Source: Mollicutes bacterium (GTDB lineage Bacteria > Bacillota_I > Bacilli_A > Izemoplasmatales > Izemoplasmataceae). Taken from it: a DNA stretch of 64,000 bases. The position numbers were made by a program, and so were the translations under genes. Shown here one piece after another: positions 52,583-63,306 of this stretch. How positions within the stretch are numbered: position 1 is the stretch's first letter; each line of letters starts with the position of its first letter. The stretch spans positions 1 to 64,000 of the forward strand of contig PUOX01000024.1 of assembly GCA_003552925.1 (NCBI GenBank), read 5' to 3'. Under the pieces are notes generated by a model. It did not search any database and was not told the DNA's origin. It was given only the letters and a program-made list of their open reading frames with translations.

Positions 52583-54085
52583 ATGAGCGATTTTGAAAGC
52601 TTCAAAGAATTGCAAAAGAAGCAAAAAGCGTACCAGCTCGTCTTGGGAATTGCCTCATGGGACTCTAACACCGAAGCGCCCAAAGCGTGTTTTCCTTACC
52701 GCTCGGAGATGCTCTCCATCATTAGCGGTGAACACTTTTCCCTCCAAACCAGCGATGAATACAAGAAACTTGTGAACGGTTTGTACGAAAATATGGAAGA
52801 CTTGAGCGACATTCAGAAAAAAGAGGTCCGAAAAGCCAAAAAAGAGCTCGACAAAGTCGACAAGATTCCGAAGAAGGACGTCGTCGAATACTCCAAACTC
52901 GTCAACATGTCCCAACGCGAGTGGGAAGAGGCGAAGGAAGAGGGCGATTACGAAAAGTTCAAACCGTACTTGGAAAAAATCATCCGCTTCAAGAAAAAAA
53001 TCGCCAAATACCGCAATCCCGATGAACACCCCTACAATGTCTTACTAGACGACTTCGAAGAAGAGATGACCATCGAGAAGTATGACGAGTTCTTTACCAC
53101 CGTCAAAGAAGAACTTGTTCCTTTTGTGAAAAAGATTCTTGCTGTCAAAGAGGACAAGACCCCTTCTTTCATCACCGCGAACTATCCCAAAGACAAGCAA
53201 AAACAGTTCGTTGAGTACCTGATGGACGTTTTCGGCTTTGACTACAACAAAGGCCTCTTGAAAGAAAGCGTGCACCCTTTCACTTGGAACACGCACTCGC
53301 AAGACGTTCGTTTCACGGTGCGCTATATGGAAAATTATGTCTTCTCCTCCATTTTTGCGGCCATCCACGAACTCGGTCACGCCTTATACGAACAGCAAAT
53401 CGACGACATGTTCGACATGACCAACTTAAAAAGCGGCGCGTCCATGGGCATCCACGAATCCCAATCCCGTTTTTACGAGAACATGATCGGCCGGAGCCGC
53501 ATGTTTTGGGAAGCCCACTATCCGAAACTTCAATCGATGTTTTCACCGCAACTCAAAAACGTCAGCCTCGACGATTTTTATCGAGGCATCAACCGTGTTG
53601 ATGAGACGTTCATTCGCGTCGAAGCCGACGAACTTACCTATCCGTTGCACATCTTGATTCGTTACGAGATCGAACGCATGATTTTTGAAGACGAAGCCGA
53701 TGTGGACGACCTTCCGGAGATTTGGAACAAGAAAATGAAACAATACTTGAACCTCGAAGTTGAAAACCACGCCGAGGGCATCTTGCAAGACGTCCATTGG
53801 AGCGCGGGCATGATGGGCTACTTCCCCACATACGCGCTTGGCAGCGCTTATTCCGCCCAGATTTACTATGCCATGCTCAAACAGCTCGACTTCGACGAAC
53901 TCGTACGAAACAACGACATCCAAACCATCAACAAATGGCTCCAGCAAAACATCCATTGTTTCGGCAAGAGCTTAACCCCAAAAGAAATTCTCAAACGGGT
54001 GACGGGCGAAGAGTTCAACCCGAAATACTACGTACAATACTTGAAAGAAAAATACAGCGAACTGTATTTGAACGACAAGGAGTGA
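52583..54085 (+). CDS. M32-family carboxypeptidase (Taq type)
   Basis: AAIHELGHALYEQ (HExxH), GIHESQSRFYENMIGRS, DVHWSAGMMGYFPTYALG. Confidence 0.95.
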   Translation: MSDFESFKELQKKQKAYQLVLGIASWDSNTEAPKACFPYRSEMLSIISGEHFSLQTSDEYKKLVNGLYENMEDLSDIQKKEVRKAKKELDKVDKIPKKDVVEYSKLVNMSQREWEEAKEEGDYEKFKPYLEKIIRFKKKIAKYRNPDEHPYNVLLDDFEEEMTIEKYDEFFTTVKEELVPFVKKILAVKEDKTPSFITANYPKDKQKQFVEYLMDVFGFDYNKGLLKESVHPFTWNTHSQDVRFTVRYMENYVFSSIFAAIHELGHALYEQQIDDMFDMTNLKSGASMGIHESQSRFYENMIGRSRMFWEAHYPKLQSMFSPQLKNVSLDDFYRGINRVDETFIRVEADELTYPLHILIRYEIERMIFEDEADVDDLPEIWNKKMKQYLNLEVENHAEGILQDVHWSAGMMGYFPTYALGSAYSAQIYYAMLKQLDFDELVRNNDIQTINKWLQQNIHCFGKSLTPKEILKRVTGEEFNPKYYVQYLKEKYSELYLNDKE

Positions 54086-54089
54086 GTGC

Positions 54090-54611
54090 ATGATTGACGC
54101 TTACCATGAACGCTTTCACGAACACAGCGAACTGTTTTTGCGCCAGCTCCCCAAAGGCGTCTTCATCACCACACGCGCTCAAGACGGCACGACGAACACC
54201 ATGACAGTTGCCTGGGGACATATCGGCGTGATTTGGGGACGGCCCGTCTTCATCGCCTATGTGCGCTATTCGCGTTACACCTACGACGTTTTATTGAATG
54301 CCGAAGACTATACGATCAACGTCCCCGCTGAAGGGACGATGAAAGAAGCCTTGAAAATTGCCGGTACGAAGTCCGGCCGCGACATCGACAAGTTCAAAGA
54401 GGCGAACCTCACGCTTCAGCCTGCGCGCAAGGTCAAAAGTCCAATCATCGCCGAATGCGCATTGCAGTATGAATGCAAGATGATCTACCAACAATCCCAA
54501 GAACCCGCTCTGATCGACGAAAAAATCAAAGAGCGCTATTATCCGAACCACGACACCCATATCATGTTTTACGGAGAAATCGTCGATTCCTACCGTACGA
54601 AAGGAGCTTGA
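54090..54611 (+). CDS. Flavin reductase-like (FMN-binding split barrel) protein
   Basis: PKGVFITTRAQDGTTNTMTVAWGHIGVIWGRPVFIAYVRYSRYTYDVLLNAEDYTINVP. Confidence 0.85.
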   Translation: MIDAYHERFHEHSELFLRQLPKGVFITTRAQDGTTNTMTVAWGHIGVIWGRPVFIAYVRYSRYTYDVLLNAEDYTINVPAEGTMKEALKIAGTKSGRDIDKFKEANLTLQPARKVKSPIIAECALQYECKMIYQQSQEPALIDEKIKERYYPNHDTHIMFYGEIVDSYRTKGA

Positions 54612-54615
54612 CACC

Positions 54616-55470
54616 ATGGCCGAAATCATTGACGGCAAGCAACTCGCCAAAGACATCCGCGCCAAAGTTACCGACCGCGTCGCCAAGATCAAAGAAGACT
54701 ACGGAAAGGTACCTCATCTCGTCGTAATTCTCGTCGGCAACAATCCAGCCAGCCAGTCTTACGTCAAGAGAAAAAAACGCGACTGCGAGCGCGCGGGCAT
54801 GAAAAGCACCATCCTGCACAGAGATACCGACATTACTGAAAAAGAACTCATCGAACTGGTTGAGGAACTTAACGACGACCGCGACGTTCACGGTATCCTC
54901 GTGCAGCTTCCCCTTCCCGACCATATCAACGAAAACATCGTCATCAACACCATCCGCCAGGACAAAGACGTCGACGGATTCCACCCCTTGAACATCGCCG
55001 CCATCCATACCGGCGAGCACGGCATCGTCCCGGCCACGCCCAAGGGCGTCATGACGATGCTTAAAACAACCGGCATCGACTTAGTCGGACAGGAAGCTTT
55101 TGTGATAGGGTGCAGCAACATCGCCGGGAAGCCCATCGCGATGCTTCTGCTTGAAGAAAAAGCGACCGTCACCATTGCCCATTCCAAGACGCGAGATTTG
55201 AAAAAGCACGCCAAAGAAGCGGACATCATCGTCGCCGCAGCCGGCGTTCCCAATCTTGTGACGCCGGACATGGTCAAAGAGGGAGCCGTCATTATCGACG
55301 TCGGCATCAACCGCGTGGATGGCAAACTGGTCGGCGATGTCGACTATGAAGGATTGTTGGAAAAAGCGTCCTACATCACGCCTGTTCCGGGCGGCGTCGG
55401 ACCGATGACCATCGCTTCGCTGTTGGAAAACACGCTCGAATGCTTTGAAACCTTAGAAAGCAAGCGATAA
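54616..55470 (+). CDS. folD: Methylenetetrahydrofolate dehydrogenase/cyclohydrolase
   Basis: ILVGNNPASQSYVKRKKRDCERAG, DVDGFHP, TPVPGGVGPMTIASLLENTL. Confidence 0.97.
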   Translation: MAEIIDGKQLAKDIRAKVTDRVAKIKEDYGKVPHLVVILVGNNPASQSYVKRKKRDCERAGMKSTILHRDTDITEKELIELVEELNDDRDVHGILVQLPLPDHINENIVINTIRQDKDVDGFHPLNIAAIHTGEHGIVPATPKGVMTMLKTTGIDLVGQEAFVIGCSNIAGKPIAMLLLEEKATVTIAHSKTRDLKKHAKEADIIVAAAGVPNLVTPDMVKEGAVIIDVGINRVDGKLVGDVDYEGLLEKASYITPVPGGVGPMTIASLLENTLECFETLESKR

Positions 55471-55496
55471 AGTGAGTCTTAACCGACTCACTTTTC
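55469..55496 (+). terminator. Intrinsic terminator after folD
   Basis: AAAGTGAGTC-TTAACC-GACTCACTTTT. Confidence 0.65.
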
Positions 55497-55527
55497 CACA
55501 TGCACCACTCCCTGAAAGGGGGATCTT

Positions 55528-56193
55528 ATGAAATTTCTACGCGTTTTGGTCTGGTTTTTCGTACCGGTCATTCTAGTGGTCATCGCCGCTTCGCTTCTCA
55601 CAAGCACCGCCTACATGAGATTGTCGGAAGGGCGCTATGCGTCGCACGAAGACATCGAGTTTGACCACACCTACGTCAGCCGCCAATTGATTCATTACCT
55701 CAATTATCGTCACGACGATTTGACGTTCGGTGCAAGCACTGATGACGAGGACCCGCTTCTAAGGGAGAGGGAAATCGTGCATATGGAAGATGTGCGCACC
55801 GTATATACGGCGTTGCGCATCCTTGCGGGTGTCGGTCTTGCACTGACGATTCTCTCCGCGCTTGTGATGTGGCGCAAGTCCAAAGACTATTTTTACCAGA
55901 CGTTTCGCGATTTGTTTTATTTTCCGACATTCTTCATTGTGTTCATCGGCGGCTGGTTGTTGATCGATTTTGGCAGTCTGTTCGTCGTGTTTCACGAATT
56001 TTTCTTCTTCTTTGACGAAGAGAGGAAATGGCAGCTCACCCCTGATGACGCCTTGATACAGCTGTTGCCGCAAGCTTTCTGGATGGTTAGCGGCATCATC
56101 ATACTTGTCTTCTTGGCATCGGGTATCGCCGTCATTTGGTGGCTGAACCGCCGCTTTGTCAAACCCCGTATACAAAAAGGAGGGCAACAATGA
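55528..56193 (+). CDS. Integral membrane protein, TIGR01906/DUF1461-like
   Basis: N-terminal TM and [19 protein letters not shown], further TM segments; recognised by general pattern only. Confidence 0.7.
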   Translation: MKFLRVLVWFFVPVILVVIAASLLTSTAYMRLSEGRYASHEDIEFDHTYVSRQLIHYLNYRHDDLTFGASTDDEDPLLREREIVHMEDVRTVYTALRILAGVGLALTILSALVMWRKSKDYFYQTFRDLFYFPTFFIVFIGGWLLIDFGSLFVVFHEFFFFFDEERKWQLTPDDALIQLLPQAFWMVSGIIILVFLASGIAVIWWLNRRFVKPRIQKGGQQ

Positions 56194-57434
56194 AAGCATT
56201 GAAAACGCAAGATCGAGAACTCTACGACGCGATGAACTTGGAAAAGGAAAGACAAGAAGGTCATCTTGAGCTCATCGCCAGCGAAAACTTCGTCTCCGAG
56301 GCCGTTTTGGAGGCCGATGGCAGCATCCTGACCAACAAATACGCCGAAGGGTACCCCAAAAAACGCTATTACGGCGGCTGCAAACATGTCGACACGGTTG
56401 AAAACCTGGCGCGCGAACGTGCAAAGAAGCTTTTCAACGTGAAATATGCCAACGTGCAGGCCCATTCGGGGTCGACCGCCAACATGGGCGCCTACAGGGC
56501 CATCCTGAAAGCCGGCGACAAAGTCTTAGGTATGAGTTTGGACCACGGAGGGCATTTGACCCATGGTCACCCGCTCAATTTCAGCGGCGTCGATTATGAG
56601 TTTTACAGCTACGGCGTAAGCGCGGAGGATGAAACGATCGATTACGAAGACGTCCGCAAAAAGGCCAAAGAGATCAAACCGGCGCTGATTGTGGCCGGAG
56701 CGAGCGCGTATTCAAGAGAAATCGACTTCAAGAAATTCCGTGAAATCGCGGATGAAGTCGGCGCTTATCTCATGGTCGACATGGCCCATATCGCCGGTCT
56801 TGTGGCGGCGGGCTTCCACAACAATCCTTGCGACCACGCCCACATAGTCACATCGACCACGCACAAAACTTTGCGAGGTCCCCGGGGCGGCATTATCCTG
56901 ACCAACGATAAAGACATCTACAAAGAAATCAACAAAACCATTTTCCCGGGCATTCAAGGCGGCCCGCTCATGCACATCATCGCCGCGAAAGCTGTCGCGT
57001 TTCAAGAAGCACTGTCCGAAGAATTCAAGGATTACCAGCGCCGGGTCATCGACAACGCGAAAGCCTTGGCGGACGAACTCATGAAACTCGGCTTCAAAGT
57101 CATCAGCGGCGGCACCGACAACCACTTGGTGCTTGTCGATGTCAAAACTCCGACGGGCCTGACCGGCAAAGACGCGGAAAACCTGTTGGAAAAAGTCAAC
57201 ATTACCTGCAACAAAAACACCGTGCCCAACGACACCGAAAAGCCGTTCGTCACCAGCGGCATCCGCCTCGGAACGCCCGCGCTCACCACGCGCGGCTTCA
57301 CCAAGGACGCTATGCGCGTCGTGGCAAAGCTGATCAACGACACATTGCGCAATCCCGATGACGAAAACACCTTGAATGAAGTCATCCGTCAAGTGGAGAC
57401 GCTCACCACCACCTATCCCCTTTACAAGCAATAA
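56190..57434 (+). CDS. glyA: Serine hydroxymethyltransferase
   Basis: [59 protein letters not shown] overlaps upstream TGA. Confidence 0.97.
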   Translation: MKALKTQDRELYDAMNLEKERQEGHLELIASENFVSEAVLEADGSILTNKYAEGYPKKRYYGGCKHVDTVENLARERAKKLFNVKYANVQAHSGSTANMGAYRAILKAGDKVLGMSLDHGGHLTHGHPLNFSGVDYEFYSYGVSAEDETIDYEDVRKKAKEIKPALIVAGASAYSREIDFKKFREIADEVGAYLMVDMAHIAGLVAAGFHNNPCDHAHIVTSTTHKTLRGPRGGIILTNDKDIYKEINKTIFPGIQGGPLMHIIAAKAVAFQEALSEEFKDYQRRVIDNAKALADELMKLGFKVISGGTDNHLVLVDVKTPTGLTGKDAENLLEKVNITCNKNTVPNDTEKPFVTSGIRLGTPALTTRGFTKDAMRVVAKLINDTLRNPDDENTLNEVIRQVETLTTTYPLYKQ

Positions 57435-57481
57435 AAAAAGCCTTCCTTTCGCTCGCATGAGCCAAAAGGAAGGCTTTTTTC
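57433..57481. terminator. Bidirectional terminator (glyA / hslO)
   Basis: AAAAAAGCCTTCCTTT...AAAAGGAAGGCTTTTTT. Confidence 0.85.
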
Positions 57482-57484
57482 ATG

Positions 57485-58357
57485 TTATTTTTCCGATAGG
57501 TCGATGAGGTTTTTCACTTGTTCTTCGCCGAATTGGTACTTCGTCATGCAAAAGTGGCAGACGGTTTCAATGCCGCCATCTTTTTCGAGCAAGTCTTGAA
57601 GCTGCGCTTTTCCGAGCGACAAAAGCCCTTGTTCGAACTTCTCCCGACTGCAATCGCATTGATAGACCAAATCCATCGTATGGAGCATCTGATGGTCTTC
57701 ACCGGCGATTTCACGGATGATGTCCTCCGGGGTGTAGTCTTGTTCAAGCATTTCCGAAACGGAAGACAACCGCTCCAAACGGGTTTCAATCTCGTTGACG
57801 GTTTCTTCTTTGCAACCGGGCATGCGTTGGAGTATGAAGCCGCCGGCGTGTAGGACGGTGTTGTCTTTGTCGACGCCTACACCTAGTGCGACGGCCGAAG
57901 GTATTTGTTCGCTGGCGGTGAAATAATAGGCAAAGTCCTCTGCGATTTCACCGCTGGTCAAATCGACGCTGCCTGTGAAAATGTCGCGTACTTTCAAGTC
58001 CTTGGTCACATGCATTTTTCCGTGGCCAACGGCATGGGCGACCGGAAGGCTTTGCGTTTCGCTTTGCATGAACACGTGGGGGTTGCCCACATATCCGCGC
58101 ACGCCACCGTTCGCGTTCGTGGTGGCGACCATTCCTTCGATAGGCCCGTTCGAATCGATGCGTATGGTGAGTTCCTGATCGTCTTGGTACATGGCGCCCA
58201 TAATGACGCTGCCGGTCAGCAAACGGCCAAGCGCAACTGTTGCGGTCGGCCAAAGGTCGTGGATTTGTTGTGCTTCGTACACCAAAGCGGATGTACGTGC
58301 GGCGTAGATTCGCACCGTACCGTCGAAGGCGTACGCTTTTGCCAAATAGTCTTTCAT
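57485..58357 (-). CDS. hslO: Redox-regulated chaperone Hsp33
   Basis: CDCSREKF and CHFCMTKYQF zinc/redox motifs; RILLTGSVIMGAM-like region; start MKDYLAKAYAFDG. Confidence 0.94.
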   Translation of the reverse strand: MKDYLAKAYAFDGTVRIYAARTSALVYEAQQIHDLWPTATVALGRLLTGSVIMGAMYQDDQELTIRIDSNGPIEGMVATTNANGGVRGYVGNPHVFMQSETQSLPVAHAVGHGKMHVTKDLKVRDIFTGSVDLTSGEIAEDFAYYFTASEQIPSAVALGVGVDKDNTVLHAGGFILQRMPGCKEETVNEIETRLERLSSVSEMLEQDYTPEDIIREIAGEDHQMLHTMDLVYQCDCSREKFEQGLLSLGKAQLQDLLEKDGGIETVCHFCMTKYQFGEEQVKNLIDLSEK

Positions 58358-58458
58358 CTTTATCACCGCGCTTATTATAGCATGTTTGCCTTGAAAGAAA
58401 AACAGTTGCGCCAAAACTTCTTTTGTGGCAAAATAGGTGTGATTTGCGAGGTGATACC

Positions 58459-59427
58459 ATGTTGAAAATCGGAAATGTAACCATAGAGAACCCTGTAATC
58501 GTCGCCCCCATGGCCGGGTTGACGAACGCGGCGTTCCGCTCGATATGCCGTTCGTTTGGCGCCGGACTTTTGTATACGGAAATGGTCAGCGACAAGGGCA
58601 TCGAATATGGAAATGAACGAACGATTAAGATGACCCGGCTCGCTTCGGATGAAACGAACGTTGTTTTGCAGCTTTTCGGCAACGATCTCGAAGCGATGCG
58701 TCATGCGACTGAATATGTGGACCAAAACAGCGGTTGTGACATCATCGATTTGAACGCGGGCTGTCCGGTGCCTAAAGTGGTGAAAAACGGTGCCGGTGCC
58801 GCGCTCATGAAAACTCCGGAGTTGTTGTATGATTTGGTTAAAGCAATGGTTTCTGCAACAAATAAGCCCGTGACGGTGAAAATCCGCTCGGGCTGGGACA
58901 AGAAAAGTATCAACGCCGTAGAAGTCGCCCAAATCTGCGAGAAGGCCGGCGCCGCGGCCATAGCGGTGCACGGACGGACCAAGACCCAAATGTATAAGGG
59001 AAAAGCTGATTATTCCATCATCCGCGAAGTGAAACAAAACGTCAACATTCCGGTTATCGGCAACGGCGATGTGGAAACGCCGGAAGACGCCAAGCACATG
59101 TTAGAGGAAACCGGCGCCGATGCGGTGATGATTGGACGAGGCCTGCGAGGCAACCCCTGGTTGATCAAGCAGACGGTCGATTACTTACAAACGGGCTTCT
59201 ACGAATCCAAACCGAGCGCAGAGGAAATTGTCGATATGATCAAGAAGCACACGGAGCTGTTGTGTGAAGAGGAAGGGGAACCCCGAGCGGTCTTGGAAAT
59301 GCGCGCTCATGCCCCTTGGTATTTGAAAGGGCTGAAGCACAGTTCTGCACTGAAACGAAAAATCGTAAGGGCCAAAACACAAATTGAACTCTTTGCATTG
59401 CTGGACGATTACCTTGATACATATTAG
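58459..59427 (+). CDS. tRNA-dihydrouridine synthase (DusB-like)
   Basis: APMAGLTNAAFRSICRSFGAGLLYTEMVS, DLNAGCPVPKVVKNGAGAALM, IGRGLRGNPWL. Confidence 0.95.
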   Translation: MLKIGNVTIENPVIVAPMAGLTNAAFRSICRSFGAGLLYTEMVSDKGIEYGNERTIKMTRLASDETNVVLQLFGNDLEAMRHATEYVDQNSGCDIIDLNAGCPVPKVVKNGAGAALMKTPELLYDLVKAMVSATNKPVTVKIRSGWDKKSINAVEVAQICEKAGAAAIAVHGRTKTQMYKGKADYSIIREVKQNVNIPVIGNGDVETPEDAKHMLEETGADAVMIGRGLRGNPWLIKQTVDYLQTGFYESKPSAEEIVDMIKKHTELLCEEEGEPRAVLEMRAHAPWYLKGLKHSSALKRKIVRAKTQIELFALLDDYLDTY

Positions 59428-59434
59428 ACGCTTC

Positions 59435-59467
59435 AAAAAACGATACGCGCCCTGCGTATCGTTTTTA
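59435..59467. terminator. Bidirectional terminator (dus / hflX)
   Basis: AAAAACGATACGC-GCCCT-GCGTATCGTTTTT. Confidence 0.85.
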
Positions 59468-60706
59468 TATTTCATACGGTTTCAAGCGCTCTTTGATGGG
59501 CCTGGAAACTTTGGCTTTGATTCTAACGGTGCTGTCTTCATAGTCCGTATGGAGGATTTCAGCGTATTCGTTCAACAAATGGATGATGTCGCCGTCTTTT
59601 TGCGGAATGGCGTAGACCACGACGGTGTCGTCTTTGAAAAGCTTGTCGTTTAGGGTTTCAATCAAAGCGTCGATGTTTATGCCCTCTTTCAACGAAACTT
59701 TGATAGCGGGCGCGTAGGAAGGGGGAAGGATGTTGTTGGAAAGATCGATCTTGTTGAAGACGTAAAGCGTTTCGATTTCATCGGCGCCCAGTTCTTTGAG
59801 AACGGATTCGGTCGTTTGGATTTGGTCGAGGTAGTATGGGTGTGCGAAATCCACGACGTGAAGGAGCAAATCCGCTTCTTTGATTTCTTCGAGCGTGGCT
59901 TTGAAGGATTCGACCAGTTCGTGGGGAAGTTTGGAGAGAAATCCGATGGTGTCGGTGAGGGTGAACAGTTTTTTGTCCTTGAACTGGATTTGGCGGGTGG
60001 AGGTTTCCAAGGTCGCAAAGAGTTGGTCTTTGACGGGAGCGCTTTTGTTGTCTCCGTTTTTGCTGGCGTGAAGGAGCGTGTTCATCAGCGTGCTTTTCCC
60101 CGCGTTGGTGTAGCCGACGATGGCGACGTTTTTGATTAATGACTTGCGTCGTTTGTTGCGGTTGGTTTGCCGAACCCTCACGATGTTGCGGAGGGCTTTT
60201 TCTTGTTTTTTGATGTCGCGCTCGATTTTCCGGCGGTCGAGTTCGAGTTTCTTTTCACCGGGTCCTCGTTGGCCAATGCCGCCTTGTTGTTGCTCAAAAG
60301 AGTTCCGCATGGCGCTAAGACGAGGTTTTAGGTATTTGAGCTGCGCAATTTCGACCTGAAGCATGGCTTCTTTGGTTTTGGCGCGCTTTGCGAAGGTTTC
60401 GAGGATCAGCAGCTTGCGGTCAATGACCGCGACGTCCAACGCTTCTTCAAGATTGCGGATTTGCGAGTTCGTAAGTTCCTCGTCGAAGATGACATAATCG
60501 ACATGTTCGCGTTTCACCGCTTCTTGAATCTCTTGAAGTTTCCCTTCGCCGATTTTATAGGCTGGGGTGGTTTGCCGGGAAGGCTGGGTAAACGCTGCGA
60601 CCACCTCGATGTTCAAAGAGGCGGCGAGGTTTCTCAGTTCTTCCAGATAGTAATGAATCATGCCGGGCTTGTAGCGGTCGACTCCGACGACAAACGCTCT
60701 TTTCAT
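59465..60706 (-). CDS. hflX: GTPase HflX
   Basis: GGIGQRGPGEKKLELDRR, GYTNAGKSTLMNTLL, DTIGFLSKLPHELVESFKATLEE. Confidence 0.95.
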   Translation of the reverse strand: MKRAFVVGVDRYKPGMIHYYLEELRNLAASLNIEVVAAFTQPSRQTTPAYKIGEGKLQEIQEAVKREHVDYVIFDEELTNSQIRNLEEALDVAVIDRKLLILETFAKRAKTKEAMLQVEIAQLKYLKPRLSAMRNSFEQQQGGIGQRGPGEKKLELDRRKIERDIKKQEKALRNIVRVRQTNRNKRRKSLIKNVAIVGYTNAGKSTLMNTLLHASKNGDNKSAPVKDQLFATLETSTRQIQFKDKKLFTLTDTIGFLSKLPHELVESFKATLEEIKEADLLLHVVDFAHPYYLDQIQTTESVLKELGADEIETLYVFNKIDLSNNILPPSYAPAIKVSLKEGINIDALIETLNDKLFKDDTVVVYAIPQKDGDIIHLLNEYAEILHTDYEDSTVRIKAKVSRPIKERLKPYEI

Positions 60707-60752
60707 AGCATCACCTCACTTTCAGTGTATCATGTTTTGCAAACGCTATAAA

Positions 60753-60779
60753 GAAAAAAAGGCGCCGAAGCGCCTTTCT
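60753..60779 (-). terminator. Intrinsic terminator of nrdJ
   Basis: Minus strand AAAGGCGCTTCGGCGCCTTTTTTTC. Confidence 0.75.
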
Positions 60780-63306
60780 ATAGTCCGCATTTGAGTTGCG
60801 CGTTGCAGTTGGTGCAGGTGTGGCATCCTCCGAGGTCTTCGACAGTGCCTTCGAGGCAAATCGGACAGATGTCCCCGGCTTCGATGCCGATGTTTCGGTC
60901 TTGGCGGTCGCTGCGCAACCCTTTTGTTTTCGGCTCTTTTTTCGTTTTTTTCGGTTTTTCGTCGACGTCGAGGCCCAAATCCTTGATTTCGAGTTGTTTC
61001 GGTTTGCCGTCTTTGTCGTCGCGCGTGAGCGTGAGCACCTGTGCATCGCGGGAACCGTCGACATAAACGGTGCCGCCTTTTGCGCCTCCGTAATACAGCC
61101 GGCGGTAGACTTGTTCGACTTCTTCTACGCTATAGCCTTTGGGGGCGTTGACGGTTTTGGAGATGGAGGAGTCGACCCATTTTTGGATGGTGCATTGGAC
61201 GTCGACATGTTCTTCGGGCGTCAAGTCCATGGCGCTGACGAAAATGTCGGGAAGGTTTTCGGCGTCGTAGCCAGGATAAACTTTCAAGTAATCGTTGACG
61301 ATGGGGGCGTTGACTTCGATGAATTTTCCGAGGCGTCCGCTGCGGAAATAGGAAAAGGCGAAATAAGGTTCCAATCCTGTCGATACGCCGACCATGGTGC
61401 CGGTGGAGCCGGTTGGGGCGATGGTGAGCAGATGCGAGTTGCGGATGCCGTGTTCGAGAATGCTTTGGCGAAGGTCGTCGGACATTTTTTGCATGTATCC
61501 GCTTTGTACGAACTTTTCGCGGTTCTTTTGGGTTTTCAAGAAGGGGAAGGACCCTTTTTCCTTGGCGAGCTCCACACTGGTTTCATAGGCTTTTTTGCCG
61601 ATGAAGCCAAAGAGTTTGTCGATGAAAGAAAGTCCGTCTTTGGCGCCGTAACGACGGTTGCACCAGATCAACAGGTCGTGGAGGCCCATGACGCCGAGGC
61701 CGATTCGTCGTTCGCCAAGTGCTTGTTCTTTGTTTTCATCGAGGAAATAGTGGGTTTTGTCGATGACGTTGTCTTGCAGTCTGACGGCGGTTTCGATGGT
61801 TCGGCCCAATTTTTCGTAATCCACATCTTTCGTGTTTTCGTCGACCATGTTGGCGAGATTCAAGGCGGCGAGGTTGCACACTGAATAGGGCGCGAGAGGC
61901 TGTTCGCCGCAAGGGTTCGTGCAGACGACCTTCTGGTCGTAGCCGACGGCGTTCGTTTCAGCGTTGGCGTTGTCGATGAAGAAGATGCCCGGTTCGGCGG
62001 AATAGGTTGCGCAAATGTTGATGAGGTTCCATAGGTCTCTTGCGCGAATCTTGTAGTAAGTTTTGACGGGAAGACCCATTTCTTGCCACTCGCGCACATC
62101 GCCGACTTCGTGCCATTTCTCGTTGTAGATGCGCTTGTTTTCTCCGGTGTAGTTGTCGATGTCGGGAAAACGAAGATGGTACATTTCGTCGTTTTCGACA
62201 GCTTGCATGAAATCCTTGGTGATGGCAACGGAGATGTTGGCGCCCGAGAGGAACTCTTCGTCGTGAACTTCGTAGTGGCCGCCTTTGTTGAGACGTTCAA
62301 AGGCCTTGTCGACAATGCGTTTGGAAAACCGGTTTTCGTCTTTTTTCGCTTGTTCGAGGATGTATTCGTTGATTTCAATTTCGTCTTCGTTTAAGGGGAT
62401 GAATTTCAGTTTGTTTTTGGCGGATTTTTTGACTAGGGGATCGTCGATGGTGTCGATGAGGAATTGGAGGATTTTTGGGTTTTGCATTTTGGACACGATG
62501 AATTCGACGATGTCGGGGTGCCAGTCGGCAAGCATGATCATTTGCGCGCCGCGCCTTGAACCGCCTTGTTCGACAAGGTGGGTCAGTTCGGAGAGGTCGT
62601 TCAGCCAGCTCACGGCCCCGCTGGATTTCCCGTTGACACCTTTTGCAAGCGCATTTTTAGGCCTTAGGGTGCTGCCGTTGGTGCCCACGCCACCGCCTCG
62701 GGACATGATTTCCATGACTTGTTTGCGGTGGTCGCTGATGCCTTCGCGCGAGTCGTGCATGAAAGGCATGACAAAGCAATTGAAAAATGTAACTTCGGTT
62801 TGCGATCCCGCCCCGAACAAGATTCTTCCAGCGGGCACTAGGTTCAAACTCGACACCTCTTCGTAGAACCGCTGGCGGATTTCTTCGCTTTCGTCTTCGC
62901 CCAAATGCGCCGAGATACGTTTGGCAATCTGCTCGAAAAACAGCTCGAGGGGTTTGTCAATCTGGCGTTTCAAACGGCGAACGCAGCCTTCGCTGTCCGC
63001 ATCTTCGGTGTTGCCGAGGTAATCCGCATCGATTTTGATGCGCACTTCGTCTTCGTCTATGCTTTCAATTGTGCCTACGCCTCTTGCGGGGAATTTCGGG
63101 TCGTCGCGGACAATGGTCAAAACAATGTCCCCTTCGCGCAAGGTTTTTAGGTTCAAGTCTTTTTGGCTGTAACGGTCGAGCATGACCAACCTTGAAACGC
63201 CGGAAAAAGACTTCTCCATGGAGTCGGTTACGGGACTCAAATGAGGGAAATGCTGTTCAATATCCCTGTTTAAACGTTCAATGAAAGTGGCATCGTATTG
63301 CTTCAT
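60778..63306 (-). CDS. nrdJ: Adenosylcobalamin-dependent (class II) ribonucleoside-diphosphate reductase
   Basis: LVPAGRILFGAG, NPCGEQPLAPYSVCNLAALNL, PTGSTGTMVGVSTGLEPYFAFSYFR; C-terminal CPICLEG...CHTCTNC zinc-binding tail. Confidence 0.92.
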   Translation of the reverse strand: MKQYDATFIERLNRDIEQHFPHLSPVTDSMEKSFSGVSRLVMLDRYSQKDLNLKTLREGDIVLTIVRDDPKFPARGVGTIESIDEDEVRIKIDADYLGNTEDADSEGCVRRLKRQIDKPLELFFEQIAKRISAHLGEDESEEIRQRFYEEVSSLNLVPAGRILFGAGSQTEVTFFNCFVMPFMHDSREGISDHRKQVMEIMSRGGGVGTNGSTLRPKNALAKGVNGKSSGAVSWLNDLSELTHLVEQGGSRRGAQMIMLADWHPDIVEFIVSKMQNPKILQFLIDTIDDPLVKKSAKNKLKFIPLNEDEIEINEYILEQAKKDENRFSKRIVDKAFERLNKGGHYEVHDEEFLSGANISVAITKDFMQAVENDEMYHLRFPDIDNYTGENKRIYNEKWHEVGDVREWQEMGLPVKTYYKIRARDLWNLINICATYSAEPGIFFIDNANAETNAVGYDQKVVCTNPCGEQPLAPYSVCNLAALNLANMVDENTKDVDYEKLGRTIETAVRLQDNVIDKTHYFLDENKEQALGERRIGLGVMGLHDLLIWCNRRYGAKDGLSFIDKLFGFIGKKAYETSVELAKEKGSFPFLKTQKNREKFVQSGYMQKMSDDLRQSILEHGIRNSHLLTIAPTGSTGTMVGVSTGLEPYFAFSYFRSGRLGKFIEVNAPIVNDYLKVYPGYDAENLPDIFVSAMDLTPEEHVDVQCTIQKWVDSSISKTVNAPKGYSVEEVEQVYRRLYYGGAKGGTVYVDGSRDAQVLTLTRDDKDGKPKQLEIKDLGLDVDEKPKKTKKEPKTKGLRSDRQDRNIGIEAGDICPICLEGTVEDLGGCHTCTNCNAQLKCGL

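Noticed and set aside
60796-61884. 362-aa plus-strand ORF opposite nrdJ (and similar 315/275-aa ORFs opposite gyrA, 261-aa opposite an ABC gene)
   Set aside because: Lies antisense to confidently identified genes, shows no recognisable motifs, and is explained by codon bias leaving few antisense stops.
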